A stretch of DNA of 64,000 nt from Bigelowiella natans CCMP2755 (lineage: Eukaryota > Cercozoa > Chlorarachniophyceae), in NCBI GenBank assembly GCA_000320545.1, contig ADNK01000510.1, positions 114,764 to 178,763 of the forward strand, given 5' to 3'. Below the pieces are notes generated by a model, which saw only the letters and a list, made by a program, of their open reading frames with translations, searched no databases and was not told the origin of the DNA. Below, one piece after another: positions 11,692 to 23,492 of this stretch; position 1 is the first letter of the stretch; each line of letters starts with the position of its first letter. The position numbers and the translations under genes are program-made.

Positions 11692-14600
11692 TCATCCACC
11701 ATACACTTTCTCGAGCTCGGACGAGTATTTCCGTAAAATCACATTGACCCGTTTCTTGTGAGACCCGGTCAGGAGTTTGTTTTGTATCGTCCATGGGGAT
11801 GCTGTAAGCAAGAGATACTTTAATTTACACACATGGAGCGGCTTTGCTTCAGGAATTCCACGCAACTCTTGCAGGACTAGCTTTTGAAGTGCGTCGTCCT
11901 CAAGCGCTTTCGCTACGGAAACGTTTCTCCGTCGGCAGAAATCGTATAGTCTTTGTGGGTCTACCACTACAATGCCTACGAGAAAATCCCGGTCTTTGCG
12001 CACATCAATTACCACCTGCGTCGCCCAATCGGCCCTCTCGAGTATTGTCATGAGTTTGTATGGAAACACAATCGTTCCGTCTTTGAGACCCCTCACGGCA
12101 GAGATTCTCTCAAGAATGTGCAACTTCCCAAACTCGTCGACCCTGCCAAGGTCGCCAGTGGCGTACCAGCCCCCCTCCAGCCAGGCCTCCTTAGTTTTGT
12201 CTGGGTTTTTGAAGTAGCCGACGTGAGTGTGAGGGGACTTTACTTGGATCTCCCCCTTGCCATGGCCGAACAATCCAAACTCGGGGCGACTCGCTAGCCG
12301 GACTTGCACGTTTTTCGACCAAATCGGCTTCCCGTTAGAGGAGATAGCCCCGCATTCGGTTGTCCCGTAGGAATCGACGAAGGTGGCGTCTGGGAATATG
12401 CTTCTGGCAAATTGCTTGACTTCCTCCCTCGTTGGAGCACCACCCGTTGCTAGGAACATCACGCGTTCCCCGAACATGCTTCGAATCTTATCCTTGGCTG
12501 CCTCCTCTATCACCAACTTGCGCTCTGCTTCTGTCGCTGCATTTTTGAAGAATTCTTGCTTTGAATCATCACCAACATCCTCCTTTTCATCGTCTTTCTG
12601 AGGCGTTGTCATCTCAGCCATCTTCAAGTGTTGTTGGTAGATATGGAAGAGTCCGTTCCATATCCTCGGCGGACAGCTCATGGCAGATGGCTGCAGGAGC
12701 CGTATCTGGTCGAAAAGGCTCCTGACATTGTTCTCAGCACCCGTAGAGTCCAGCATCCCGTCTTTCTTAGACTTTTCATGCGCCCTCCAATTCGAGGCTT
12801 CATAGTGAGCAAACCCGATCCTACCCCCGTTCCCGAGGAACTCCCAGACCTTCACCCTGTCGCTTGAGTGAGAAAGTGGGATGTACGAAACGGTCACCAA
12901 GGGGCTCGCACTTGTGCCCTCGCCCATGTCGTTGAGGAAGCTTTCCGTGGACACCATCACGCCTTTGGGCTTCCCAGACGACCCCGATGTGTACATTAGC
13001 GTGAAGAGGTTGACGTCCTTATGCGGAGAGCCAAGAGGATGCGCCACTTGCACGCCGCGGCACTTGTAAGGATCGATCAGCACACTACCTGCGTGCTCCT
13101 TAGAGTCTCCCTTCTTCGCCTGCCTCTGTCCTTGGGGGCGGGGGACAACGAATTCCAGGAGGGAGTGGAGCTTCAGCATTTTCTTGGAAGCACGTGCCTT
13201 GTCCAGATGTGACTGAAGTTGTTTCAGTTCTTCGGGTAGAGCATCCATCAGGACTACATGCGACACAGAAGTCGAGCTATCCAGCTCCTCAATCGACCAT
13301 CCCGTTGAGCGTTTCTTCAGCACTTTGCTTGTAACGACCAACGCTTGAGGGGCGCAATTGGCTAACACCTTCTCGACCTCATTTTGCTCGTAGGTCTTGT
13401 GAAGGCCCACGCTACATGAGCTCACCCTCGCGACAGCCAGGTCGCTCAACGCAAATTCGAAATCGTTGAAACCGCAGATCCCGATCATCTTACCGTTCAG
13501 TCCCAGCTCCATAAATCGCTCGGCAATCCTCTCCGTGAGCGTCCTCACGTGGCAGTACTTGAGCCAAATGTACCCGTCGTGCAAGGGGCACTCTATCCCA
13601 GCAAACTCGGGCAATTTGGAGCGAGTGCGTCTGCCCAGGTTGAGGCTGTTTGGCATTCCAAGGGCCAGCCTATCAGCATACGCGACACACGACTGCATAA
13701 TAACGGCTATTGGGGTGTCGTCCCTTGGGATCTCCTTCTTTGTAAAATGGCGCAGATGCGTCCAGTGAGCAACGTCACGTGATATCGCACTGTCCAACCA
13801 CGGATCCCTCTCCTTTAGTAAGGCCAGCGCGCGGCTTGCATCCAAAGAGCGGCGTGGAAGGCGCGTGATACTCTGCTGCGACACCAGCGCCTTCTTGATC
13901 CGATCGAAGAAATCCTGGTACGCAACGGAGATGTCTGTGGTCATGGGAGCATCCAGCACATGGTACCGTGGCTTGCCGATGTCATTCACGTCGCCCTCAA
14001 TCAGGCGGCCAGACGCGTAGCACCAGACCTCGGCGTTACCAACTGGGATGGAGGGCGCGGGGGCAGAGCCCGATTGAATGTCCTCTGCGGGCCAGCACCA
14101 GTCGAATTGAAACGTCAGGTTTGCCGGACAGAAGACCGAGTATCGCTTGCAGGTGCTCTCAAGTACCATCCGTTGCTGATTCCACTCGTATCGTAACTGT
14201 TCCTCCCCGTAAGGTTCAATCCCTGCTTTAGCCGACTTAGCGCAGAGAAGAACCGAGCGGAACCGCCCCCAACGTATCGTGTCTAGGACGTCCTTCGTGA
14301 GCGAGTAGAGGGAGGAGGAGTCATCGCCAACATGATCCTTGAGCTGCAGCTCCTCTTCCACCTTACGGACGCATGATTGAATTAACTTACCTACCTGCCC
14401 CTGCATAAATGTCCCGGTTATCGGATCTCGCTCCAACTTTACTTCCTTTTCATCCGCCGTCATCGATACCATCAAAACCTGAGTAGAGGTTGAGTGAAGA
14501 GGGAGGGGGGGAGGGGGGGAGGGGGATGTGGATACATTGGTGAGAGAGACGCTATCAATATGATTCGAAGGAAATACAGATATATGATAATTATCTCTGC

Positions 14601-17333
14601 TGCTGCTGCTGCTGCTAATCACCCGTTCTTTGGTTGCAATTGCCACGAGGTTGGAGACTTTGGCAGCCACTTCCTTCTCCGCGTCATCGAGGGCCCGGTC
14701 CCACTCCTTTTTGCATTTATCCGTCTTGCGCTGCTTTACCTCCTTCCATTCGCCGTACTTCGAGTGTATAGATTTACCGATGCCCTTGAGTGTGTCAAGC
14801 TCTTTGTTCACGGCGCGCTCCGCGGCTTTGTTCTCCAATGCAAACTGCCACTTCATGTACTCGTGTTTCTTCAAGGACCAGAACTCCTTCGGGAACACGC
14901 GCCTCTCCTTCGCCTCGCATTCAACTTGCTTGCGGCACTTCTCAATGCAGGCTTCGATGACGTCCAGCATGGAATGGACCTCTCGCGAGTGCTGCCTCTC
15001 CTCCAGAGTTGGTGTGCGGGGCCGAGAGATGGGATCTCCCCCACCATTGCCATCTCTATCCCGGAAAGAGGCAGGTCCTGCGGATGGGGACGGTGGGCGC
15101 TCGATCAGCGCGCCGATTTCGCTCTGGACCTCGTCCTTTGCGTAGAGCAGATCGAGCTGTGTAATGTACTTGACACTCTGCAGGTAGCCTCGCTTCGGTT
15201 TGCCCACGGCGGAGAGGCAGCCGTTCAGCGTGGTCCAGGGCTCGTGGTCAAGGATTACGTGCTTAGGAACTTCATAGTCCTTGATGCTGTCCGCGTTTTT
15301 GTCGGCCTGCGCCTGAAGCTGCTTCAGCACCAGCTCCCTGAATGTGGGGTCCTCGCATATCTTCTTTGGAGTGAGGTTGTCACCGTTGTTAGCCTTCTTG
15401 GACCACTCCTCCATGAAGCTCGCGGAGGGGATGACAATGGCGACCATCACGGGTTGATTCCTGTCTGCGACGAGGCACACCTGCCGCACACACCTCGCCT
15501 TTGTATATACATTCTGCTCAAGATTTTGCATTGCAACCCATACTGAGCGGCCTTGAATGTACAGCTCCACCATGTTTTTGCAACGGTCGACTATCCTAAG
15601 CACTCGCGGCTCGCTCCGACAGCTACTGAGGGAGAAGGACGACTGCGGATCGTTCTGCTTATCATTCTTCGGGTTGTATTCAATCTCGCCTACATCGCCG
15701 GTACAGTACCTGGTTGCATTATTATTGTTATTATTAGTAGTAGTAGTTAGAGAAGTTAGTAGAGTAGTAGTAGTAGTATGATACACAACAACCAATTCTG
15801 TTTCAACAAAAAGGAGGAACCAGAAATGGCAGAGAATGAGAATGAGAATGAGAATGAGAATGAAGAAGAGGAGGAGGAGGTAAACAAGAGCGAAGAAAGA
15901 ACGGCAGAAGGAGAAGATGTGTGTCGCAAGATCGTGAGTCTCTGTCTGTCGCAAAGAGCGAGCAGCCAGCAGTATTACCACCCCCCCGGTTGCACCCAAG
16001 CCGCCTTGGACTTAACAGGATCTTTCCAGTAGGACTGCGTGTGGCTTCCATCCTTCATTCGAACGAGAATCTCTCCTCGAGGCCTTATCTCTCCGTATAG
16101 CTCTCTGAAACCATTAACGAAGTCCACGATTTCCAGCACCTTGTTCTCCAGATCGTACTTCAGGGTTGCAATCAAGGCACTATTGTTCCTACTCTCCACA
16201 TCCTGCCCCTCCCCCTTCTTCTTCCTCTTCTTCTGCTCCTCGTTTGCCAAGCGAAGGGAGTCCTTTTTCTTGGTCATTATGGTGTCAAAGACATTGTCCA
16301 GTCCTCTGAAATCCAGGGCGGAGACCTGGTCGATGATCTCTTGCAATCTCGTGCGATAGTGAGAGCGCTTGGGTAGCTCTTCATCAATCTTTTGCTTCAG
16401 TCGCGGAACAAAGTGCTTCTTCATAGCAGCCTTCAGCTCCTCGATTGCCACCCGGTAATGGGCGATTTCGGAGCTCATCGCACAGGTATGAAATACTTCA
16501 GATATGCAAGACGTGACTGCTGGGTACAGGAAACGGTCATTATTAGTATAGCCCATCTCAGGGAGATCTCGCAGCTTGAGCTCGACTAGGGGCGATATGG
16601 CGCCGCACTTGCTGATTCCTGGGAACTCCGTCGCACCGTAGGAGTCAAACACGCGCATCTCGTTCCCAGGAGACATGCACACCTTCCGCATGAAGTCGAT
16701 CACGGCATCGCTCGTGTGCGCTCCTCCCGTGGCCACAGTTTGGAAGTTCCCACCGAGAAGTTGTCGAAATCTAATGCTGGTCATTGCCTGCAGATATTCG
16801 CCCTCGCGGGTCTCACAGAACGCGTCGACCAAGTTGTGCCAGGGTACCGAAGTTATATGCTCCGATATCTGCCGCGAGAGCTCGCGGTTGGACATGATCC
16901 CCATTTTCGCCTCCTCACCACTACCAGGGCGGGAGCGCCTGGTTTGTTGTAGCTCTTCCTTGATCATTTCAGTCAGGTTCGGTAGCGTGGCCTTGGTCAG
17001 CCTTTCCAAGTAGTCGTAGTAAAATCGGTTCCACGTGTGCGACAACCCAAGGAAAAACTCTGGCTTGATGCAGCTGATATCGGCGAGGAACTTCTTGTAG
17101 TTCGACGCGCTTGCAAACCCGAAAGAACCGCCGCAGAAACAGGTCTGCCAAACAATGCCACGGTCGGCCCCATGCGCGAGAGCCATGTAGCTGACTAAAA
17201 TAAGAAAGGAGGAAGGGAGGAATTTGGAGAGGCACACAGTTATGAGGAGGAGGAGGAGGGACTACAATGGCTAGTTTGTTCACATCCGTGCGTTTGATGA
17301 ATTATTGTGAATTGCACAGTAATTATCTATATT

Positions 17334-17372
<39 letters not shown>

Positions 17373-18866
17373 GATATTATTAAATTGAAAGTTGTGATGG
17401 ATTGCATCAGTAGATACATGTTAGGCTAGTAGTTACTTGTTCTTTGGTTTGGCGTAACCGCTATACTTGTCGACACGGCGTCCTTCTTCCATCGCTTGTT
17501 ACTTATTTGAATACCTGCACCACCACCGTCACCAGCATTCCCATTCAATTTCCTTCTTATCATGATCATGCTCATCATTCTTCATCATTAATTATCATAC
17601 TTCTCGATTAACACCATGACAGGAGCTTGGCAACATTCCTAACCTTTCGGGGCGCCCGAGGTCCCTGAGGAGAATATCAACGTGAAGGTAGACGTAGGAT
17701 CCGCCCGAGTCTTGCTCAAATCCAAAATCACCTGCAAAAGGAGTGTTAAGAGGGCTGTAACCAAATAATCGTGTGGAACTGGGATCATCTATCATTGAGT
17801 CGTCCTCACATCTTCTGATTTTGAAGAACTAGCAGCTCCAGTTAGAGTTTGTTTCCCAGGTGTGCTCCCAATGCGTAATAGTTCAGTCAAACATGCCAAC
17901 TTTATCCCATGCGGCATATTGTTTCTCAATTCTGTGAATAAGGATGATCATGACGCAATTTTGAATAATGTTGAAACTTTAGGCTGAACCTCTCTATTTC
18001 TCCCTCCCCCCCTCTCTCCAACTTTTATATCCCACACATTTCTTTTTCACTCATACGATACCCACATATTCATTCAAGGAATTTCCTTAACAAGCTACCT
18101 GCGAAGACTTTCCGATCGTCATCAGTCAGGTCCAAGAGAACCAGGTGCTTCAGATGTTGAAACGGCTCCGAGCTATCTCGAATCGTGCTCACGAACTTCT
18201 CAGCGTACTTTGCTGTCATGCACAGGCATGTAAGATCAGCCTTCCGGCATACAGCCTCGACTTCCTGCGTAGATCATACAGAATATATATATATATATTT
18301 ATATATATATATATATATGTTGTTGATGCTGTTTAGTAGAACGATGTGATGGTGATAGTACCGGCGCTGGCCAGCTTGTGTGTACGCCAACGCAAATGAA
18401 GTCGTTAAAAGCGCAGGCAAAGTCCGCGTATATCCACTCGGGGCAATTCGGAGCACAGATTCCAACCTATTTCCTCCAAGGAATCAGCATCTCTCCCGTT
18501 TGAGGGAAAACAATTAAAACAGGCGGAAGGAAAGGTTACGTGGGCTCGGCGTGGTATCCCGAGAGAGGCCAATCCTTTCGCTAAGTTTGAAGACTGATCT
18601 AGGACCTCTTTGAATGTTATCCAGGAGTAATCCAATCGTGAACCTGCCCTTATTGTGTAAAAGAAGGTCTGTTGGACGGATGAGTGTTGGTCAGTACCTT
18701 CTCCCAGCTTCGATTCCTTCGTTCTGTAGCCCATGAACGGTCTGTCCTTGTAAGTCACCAGTGCTCGATGAAGACAGTGTCCGATGTTTTCCGGTTCGGA
18801 AATGAAAGCACTTGGGCTGGTCATGATATCGAAATCTTTCCGATCAAGGCCTGAAAGCATGCACAT
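11692..18866 (-). CDS. Tandem (two-domain) long-chain acyl-CoA synthetase
   Basis: One gene encodes two complete ANL-superfamily adenylating domains, about 1,950 residues. ANL synthetases activate fatty acids via acyl-AMP to acyl-CoA. Domain 1 is spliced from 18866-18540, 18466-18362, 18264-18099, 17754-17644, 17514-17437, 17194-15979 and from 15709 on. Its landmarks are FMGYRTKES, GICAPNCPEWIYADFACAF, the P-loop SSGTSGAPKG, ISYMALAHGADR, FDSYGATEFPG and, across the 15979/15709 splice, YCTGDVGEIE. Domain 2 (about 14480-11692) has YTSGSSGKPKG, SYIPLSHSSDR, VDSYGTTECGA and YATGDLGRVDE, ending SELEKVYGG. Domain 1 contains a charged, probably coiled-coil insertion (about 16030-16560) between FPG and the GEILVRMKDG strand. 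Further linker helices separate the domains. A probable in-frame intron lies near 14490-14626. The 5' end may include another exon, since a possible acceptor precedes GLDRKDFD. Phase holds at every junction. Confidence 0.88.
17337..17370. repeat. (TA)n microsatellite in acyl-CoA synthetase intron
   Basis: About 34 bases of TA in the intron between the exons ending at 17437 and beginning at 17194. Confidence 0.95.
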
Positions 18867-19261
18867 TTCTTCGGCTCATTCACTTCCCCACGTACGAGCT
18901 CATGAATCGAGGCTTGCTCTCAGAAGATAAAAATCTGAATACAACAGAAAAGGAAGGGACTCGAACAAACCTTAGCGTTCCTGGGAGGATTGCGTACCTC
19001 CACTCCTAATCGAATCGAATGTAGGGGTGGGAGTGGGTAGATATCTAAATGGATTTCAGCTTAATGCTGTTTGCAATGAAGGATGCTGTTTTGGTATCGC
19101 GACAACGAATTTGCACCAATTTATCAAGAATCGGCTCTAATTCCATTGACGATCATTCTGCTGTAAATTCGGAGCACCACCACGTATTCATTCAGAACCG
19201 CAGCAGAGGGGGACCGGCAAGTATTCCTGTGTTGTGGGCGAAGGTGTGGGGGAGATCACGT
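18867..19261. promoter_or_regulatory. Divergent intergenic region, acyl-CoA synthetase / MenG-like
   Basis: About 400 bases between two divergently transcribed genes; probably promoters and 5' UTRs of both. An upstream ATG at 19049 is in frame with the MenG-like start region and cannot be excluded as the true start. No specific element recognised. Confidence 0.45.
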
Positions 19262-20324
19262 ATGGACCTCTTGCCTCTGTTAGTCTTCATTCTTCAATGG
19301 GGTTGCTCTTCATCCGCGCTAATCGTGGAACGAAAGGATTGTGAAGAAAACCAAAAAACATGCCAGGTATTCGACAACATTTTACATTCGGCGAAAATTG
19401 ACATATGTCTTTCGGGCCACATTAGTTTAACGCAGATTATCCTGTTTTGGGAAGTGGAGAAATGTTTGATTCTATCTCCGGGCGCTACGACGCGATAAAT
19501 CGAATCATGAGCCTCGGCATGGATCAGGTCCGATGCACATTACCGTCAAACACAATATTCTAAGCAAATGCATGCCCTTAACCTTTCCCAGTCATGGCGA
19601 CGAAGAATGGTCAATGCATTGGAAGTTAATGCTCACGAAAAGGTATTGGATCTTGCAACTGGGACCGCAGATGTTGCTATTATTGAAGCACAGAATCAAC
19701 CGTCTTCAACTATCCTTGGTGTGGATCCAAGGTGTGCCCTACGAACAACATGCTAAGAATTTAAGAAGCTCAATTTAATTGCGATGTTAGTGCGAAGATG
19801 CTCGCAATTGGACGAGAGAAGCTAGAAGCCTCCGGTTTGGAGGATCGAGTAACTTTAGAGCTAGGAGACGCGATGGATCTCAGCGGTATTGAGAACGGGA
19901 CTTTCGATAAAGTCAGATTCATCTCAAAAAGATCGGCGTAGTAAGGCCCTGATGATATTCATGGCTGTTTTAGGTGAGTATAGCTTTTGGGATACGAAAT
20001 ATACGGGATCACATGCAAGCACTAAAGGTATATATATATTCTCGTCGTCGATTCAAGTTTCGTGATCACTACTTGTCTAATCAGGAGATGCGTCGCGTGA
20101 TAAAATCAGAACCCATGTCGAGACTAGCAATCTTAGGTATTCAAATCTCTTCATAATGATTACCTTTGACAACCCTGCCTATCCCATAGAGTTCGCTGAA
20201 CCGTCAGGAGGAGTGATGGAGTTCTTCGCTAGAATGTTCATAAAACATGTTGTGCCCGTCGTCGGCGCACTTCTTAGGTTCTGACTCCTTAATCTCGTTC
20301 TCCGAAAGATATTCAATGATGCAG

Positions 20325-20369
<45 letters not shown>

Positions 20370-20594
20370 CGGAAAATGGAATGAGTACATGCACTTGGAG
20401 GAATCAATCATGGCCTTCCCTTCTCCGAAGGAATTTTCCATGATGATGTCTCAGGTCTCTTCGTTGAATATTCCACATATCATAGAATTATTGATATTTT
20501 TATGATTCATAATTCTCAGGCTGGGTTTGAAGTAATGAGCACGGAAAGCATGATGTTCTCATCAGTCATTTTATACTTAGCAGCACCAAAATGA
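19262..20594 (+). CDS. UbiE/COQ5/MenG-family quinone C-methyltransferase
   Basis: SAM-dependent methyltransferase of the UbiE/COQ5/MenG family, which methylates the ring in ubiquinone, menaquinone or phylloquinone synthesis. Motifs in exon order: MFDSISGRYDAINRIMSLGM (near 19464), WRRRMVNALEV and the SAM-binding VLDLATGTADVAI (about 19605-19680), LGVDP, KMLAIGREKLEASGLEDRV (about 19797), AFGIRNIRDHMQAL (19980), EMRRVIKSEPMSRLAIL (20084), AEPSGGVMEFFARMFIK (20190), EYMHLEESIMAFPSPKEF (20370) and GFEVMSTESMMFSSVILYLA before the stop. The proposed first exon (19262-19366) encodes MDLLPLLVFILQWGCSSSA, a clear signal-peptide-like segment. That suggests entry into the secretory route of a complex plastid and so phylloquinone rather than ubiquinone synthesis; this is inference. 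The junction from exon 1 to GEMFDS is not phased, so an additional short exon is likely. Confidence 0.82.
20330..20366. repeat. (TA)n microsatellite in MenG-like intron
   Basis: About 36 bases of TA immediately before the exon encoding GKWNEYMHLEE. Confidence 0.95.
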
Positions 20595-21246
20595 ATCATG
20601 CTATTAGTCATCAATGTCATTACAAGATTCAGGTGGTTGTGATGGGCATTCAACATTGATGATGAGCGTAGGACGAAGGGCCTTATTCATTTTACAGCAT
20701 TGTGTATGATACGCCAAGACATTGTTGTGTGTGTGGCTGCAGCGCGCGGCGTATAGCATCGCATCCGATGTATTTTCAGCACCTCTCTATGATGCTGCTT
20801 GTAGTTACATTCATCCATTGTTGAAACGATAGCTAGATAGCGCGCTTTCAGTCGTACGTACGACATAATATCCACGCTTTCGAGGAGCTTGGAAATACAT
20901 CAATATCATGTGCTAGTACTAAAATAGCTCGCTCAAAGATATACCGAAGTGCACCAATTGATATATATTACCAGAAATTGTGTGGCATGTTGCACTATCA
21001 ACTCGACACATAATGTTCTCTCGTGGTTGCTATTGCGCACATTTCTAGGACGACATTGGCTCCCCATCATCAATGAACAAACATCTAGACATCGTTATCG
21101 TTATACTCACTATTAGATGTTGAAGATAGAATTTTCTTGAGTAGATGCGGTGGATATTCTCTTCCTTGAATATGGAGCTTGTAGCATAGCTGAAACAGAC
21201 AAAGAGGAAAATCACGTCTTACACCACACATCCACACTCCAATGTT
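20595..21246. other. Convergent intergenic region, no gene seen
   Basis: Between the MenG-like (+) and TRAX (-) stop codons. Non-coding by inspection. Contains CATG, GTACGTAC and GCTAG-type words but fewer than other 3' flanks of this window. Confidence 0.5.
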
Positions 21247-21880
21247 TTAGTCAAGCGTCACCCGTTCTATTTTCTTTAAGGATGCCAGCATCACTTCAAG
21301 TTTCTTCCCCCACTCTCGAGAGCGCACTGTGACTGTAGAATCAAACCGTTTACATAATTTAAGAGTAGAGTCTCACAGAAGAAGAAGAAGAAGAAGAAGA
21401 AGAAGAAGAAGAAGAAGCGCACCTGGAAGTAGTATGGAATAAAGATCTCGAACTAATTTTAGAATTTCCATCGGACTCTTCTGATCTCCTGCTCCTAAAG
21501 AGAGCGCAAATAATTAATCTGGCGCGTTAGCCATATACTGTCAAATACCTGCGCACGTAGTAGCCAAACGCATCATTTCGCCAGTGGTATCCGCAATACC
21601 AAGCAAGTAGTCTTCCTGGAAAAAAAAAAAGAATTTTTATAATGATACTCATCAACATTGTATTAAATACTTAATTTGACCAATGTGACACGGAATTTCC
21701 ATGTTAATTTTGTCTTCGATTCAACTTCCATTTTATCAGAATCCAAATCATCCTTCTTATTTTCGCCAGTCTTGGTCATATCATGGAGTAAATTTATCCT
21801 GCTTTCGATTTCACTACACTTGATGATTTCCCTACGTGGAAAGTGTATGGACAATAAGAGGGACACGCACACACACATAC

Positions 21881-21929
<49 letters not shown>

Positions 21930-22637
21930 AAAATTCAATTACAAACGCATGGTCAACTTTGAATCAATTAGGTTTTTACTTCGTCTTGATGTAGTGAAGA
22001 AAGGAGACAGCTTCTATGAATTCTTGAAGACCAAAGCTGTGTAGTGATATTCTCGTTTGATTTCCTTTGCATAGCAATTCATTCATTGAACCTTATTTTA
22101 GGGAGCATTCGCCAATAGTCGTCCTCGTCCTCGAGCATTCCATGAATGTTTTGAACTATTTGGTACAGCTTTGTGGCAGCAATTTCACCATCTTTCAGAA
22201 GTTTTTCATTCTGGTAGTTTGAGAGCATTAGCAAGTGATCAAATCACGTAAGAATTGGTCCAATTTGTACCTTTTCAAGCGGGCGAAATCTATGAAGTGT
22301 GAATATCATACGCTTGGATTGAATGGTAAGCTCTCGTGTTTGCCTTATAATCAACCAAACCCCCTTCAAATAAAGTTGGAAGGGCAGAAATGCTGAGGTA
22401 CCTGTAGATCGTCTCTCGGCGGTTGTTCCGCTCATCGTACTGAGATTATTGTAAATGTAGTGAGGAATGTGCACTTATTTGGACGTAGCAATCTAATGGC
22501 ATTAGCACCTGAGTAGATAATGCATTGAATAATGTTGCGATTTTGCCGGCTTGCGCCTGCACGCCTGCGGATCCCGGACCATTCCTTTTTCTTTTCGACT
22601 GTGGTAAACGAAAATGAAGTATCATCTGATCGAACAA
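21247..22637 (-). CDS. TSNAX: Translin-associated factor X (TRAX) family protein
   Basis: TRAX partners translin in the C3PO RNase complex, which cleaves RNAi passenger strands and tRNA fragments. Helical segments appear in family order on the minus strand: ALSTQ, YDERNNRRETIYR (about 22390-22432), RELTIQSKRMIFTLHRF (about 22275-22337, the TRAX ITIESKR signature), GEIAATKLYQIVQNIHGML (about 22135-22195), FIEAVSFLHYIKTK (about 21980-22024), then EIIKCSEIESRINLL, the signature EDYLLGIADTTGEMMRLATT (about 21555-21616), SPMEILKLVRDLYSILLP (about 21425-21480) and REWGKKLEVMLASLKKIERV before TAA. Candidate RNase carboxylates are the Glu/Asp in EAVSFLHY and DTTGE; activity is not provable here. The N-terminus (SKRKRNGPGSAG) may be preceded by another exon, because a splice-acceptor-like CCACAG precedes it. 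Confidence 0.85.
21376..21417. repeat. (AGA)n microsatellite in TRAX intron
   Basis: Perfect GAA/AGA trinucleotide run. On the gene strand it is a TTC/CTT pyrimidine run in the last intron. Confidence 0.9.
21889..21927. repeat. (GA)n microsatellite in TRAX intron
   Basis: Long GA dinucleotide run. On the TRAX strand it is a CT run roughly 50 bases upstream of the exon beginning EIIKCSEIE. Confidence 0.9.
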
Positions 22638-23492
22638 TAGACGAAGTCTTTTCTAGGGTTGGAGAGCACGGGAGACCTGTCGTACAGTCGTAGGGGTAAT
22701 TCTATTCGCCTCCATTGGATGCGAATGATGGGCTCTTTCTTCGGTCTCTGGAGCCTTGTTCTATCGGTAATTTATCGTATATTTTTATCCCAACTGAGGC
22801 ATTTGACAATACTCGAAATGTTACCGCGTGGACACCCTGAAAATATCTACGAGAAGAGGCGAAGAATTGTAACGCACTTGACAACAGTAACAACAAAAAT
22901 GGCGAAGGTTTGATGTCGATGGGTTGTCAGTAGGATGATCACTGACACGGAGTCTCTCCGATTCTTTTCTCCTTAAAAGTTGTGTCTCAACGAATAAATT
23001 CAGGATAATGTGAGGATACGACAACAAACTTTCCTTCTGCTTCAACTGCGCATGCGGACTCAAGGTTTCAGCACACCAACATAAACAATGAACTTTTGCT
23101 TCTGAGACGTCAAATAGATCTTGTCGCCATGTAAATATGGATCTCAATCTTCCTCGGCTTTGGGTGTTGTTACGAGGATAAATCTTAATTCTAGGTTACC
23201 CTTCTCTCCTCCCACCAACCGCACTCCTAACACCCAAAAGCTCCACAGAACAGAGATCAACGCTTCTGAACGGAGAGTCCGCACTAGAGGAAAGTCCAGC
23301 GTCTTTCTGATTGATAAAGCGTCTTCTTTGGAGAGAACATTCATGCAATCGCAGCCACAACCAGGAGGTATCAGTGCATGCTAGAGTTAACGGAACTCAG
23401 GAAGTCTGTTCTATTTTCTCCACATAATTAAATGCATTCCACATCATTTCTTCGGCTGAGCTAGATTGTACATTTCAATAGCGTCTTCAGCA
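22638..23492. promoter_or_regulatory. Divergent intergenic region, TRAX / Tat-SF1; possible extra exons
   Basis: Lies between two head-to-head genes and probably holds both promoters. Minus-strand frames around 22702-22840 (GVHAVTFRVLSNASVGIKI then a stop) and 23144-23344, and a plus-strand frame at 23121-23384, have protein-like composition but no recognised family and could not be joined. No gene is called. Confidence 0.4.

Noticed and set aside
14494-15546. Long plus-strand open frame (350 codons)
   Set aside because: It is the antisense shadow of the acyl-CoA synthetase exon, which carries ANL-family sequence in phase with its neighbours; the plus frame has no recognisable similarity.
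15710-15999. N-terminal ~97 residues of the long minus-strand open frame (poly-Thr/Asn stretch) as coding
   Set aside because: A splice from 15979 (GGW) to 15709 (YCTGDVG) restores the ANL motif exactly, so this stretch is an intron that happens to be open.
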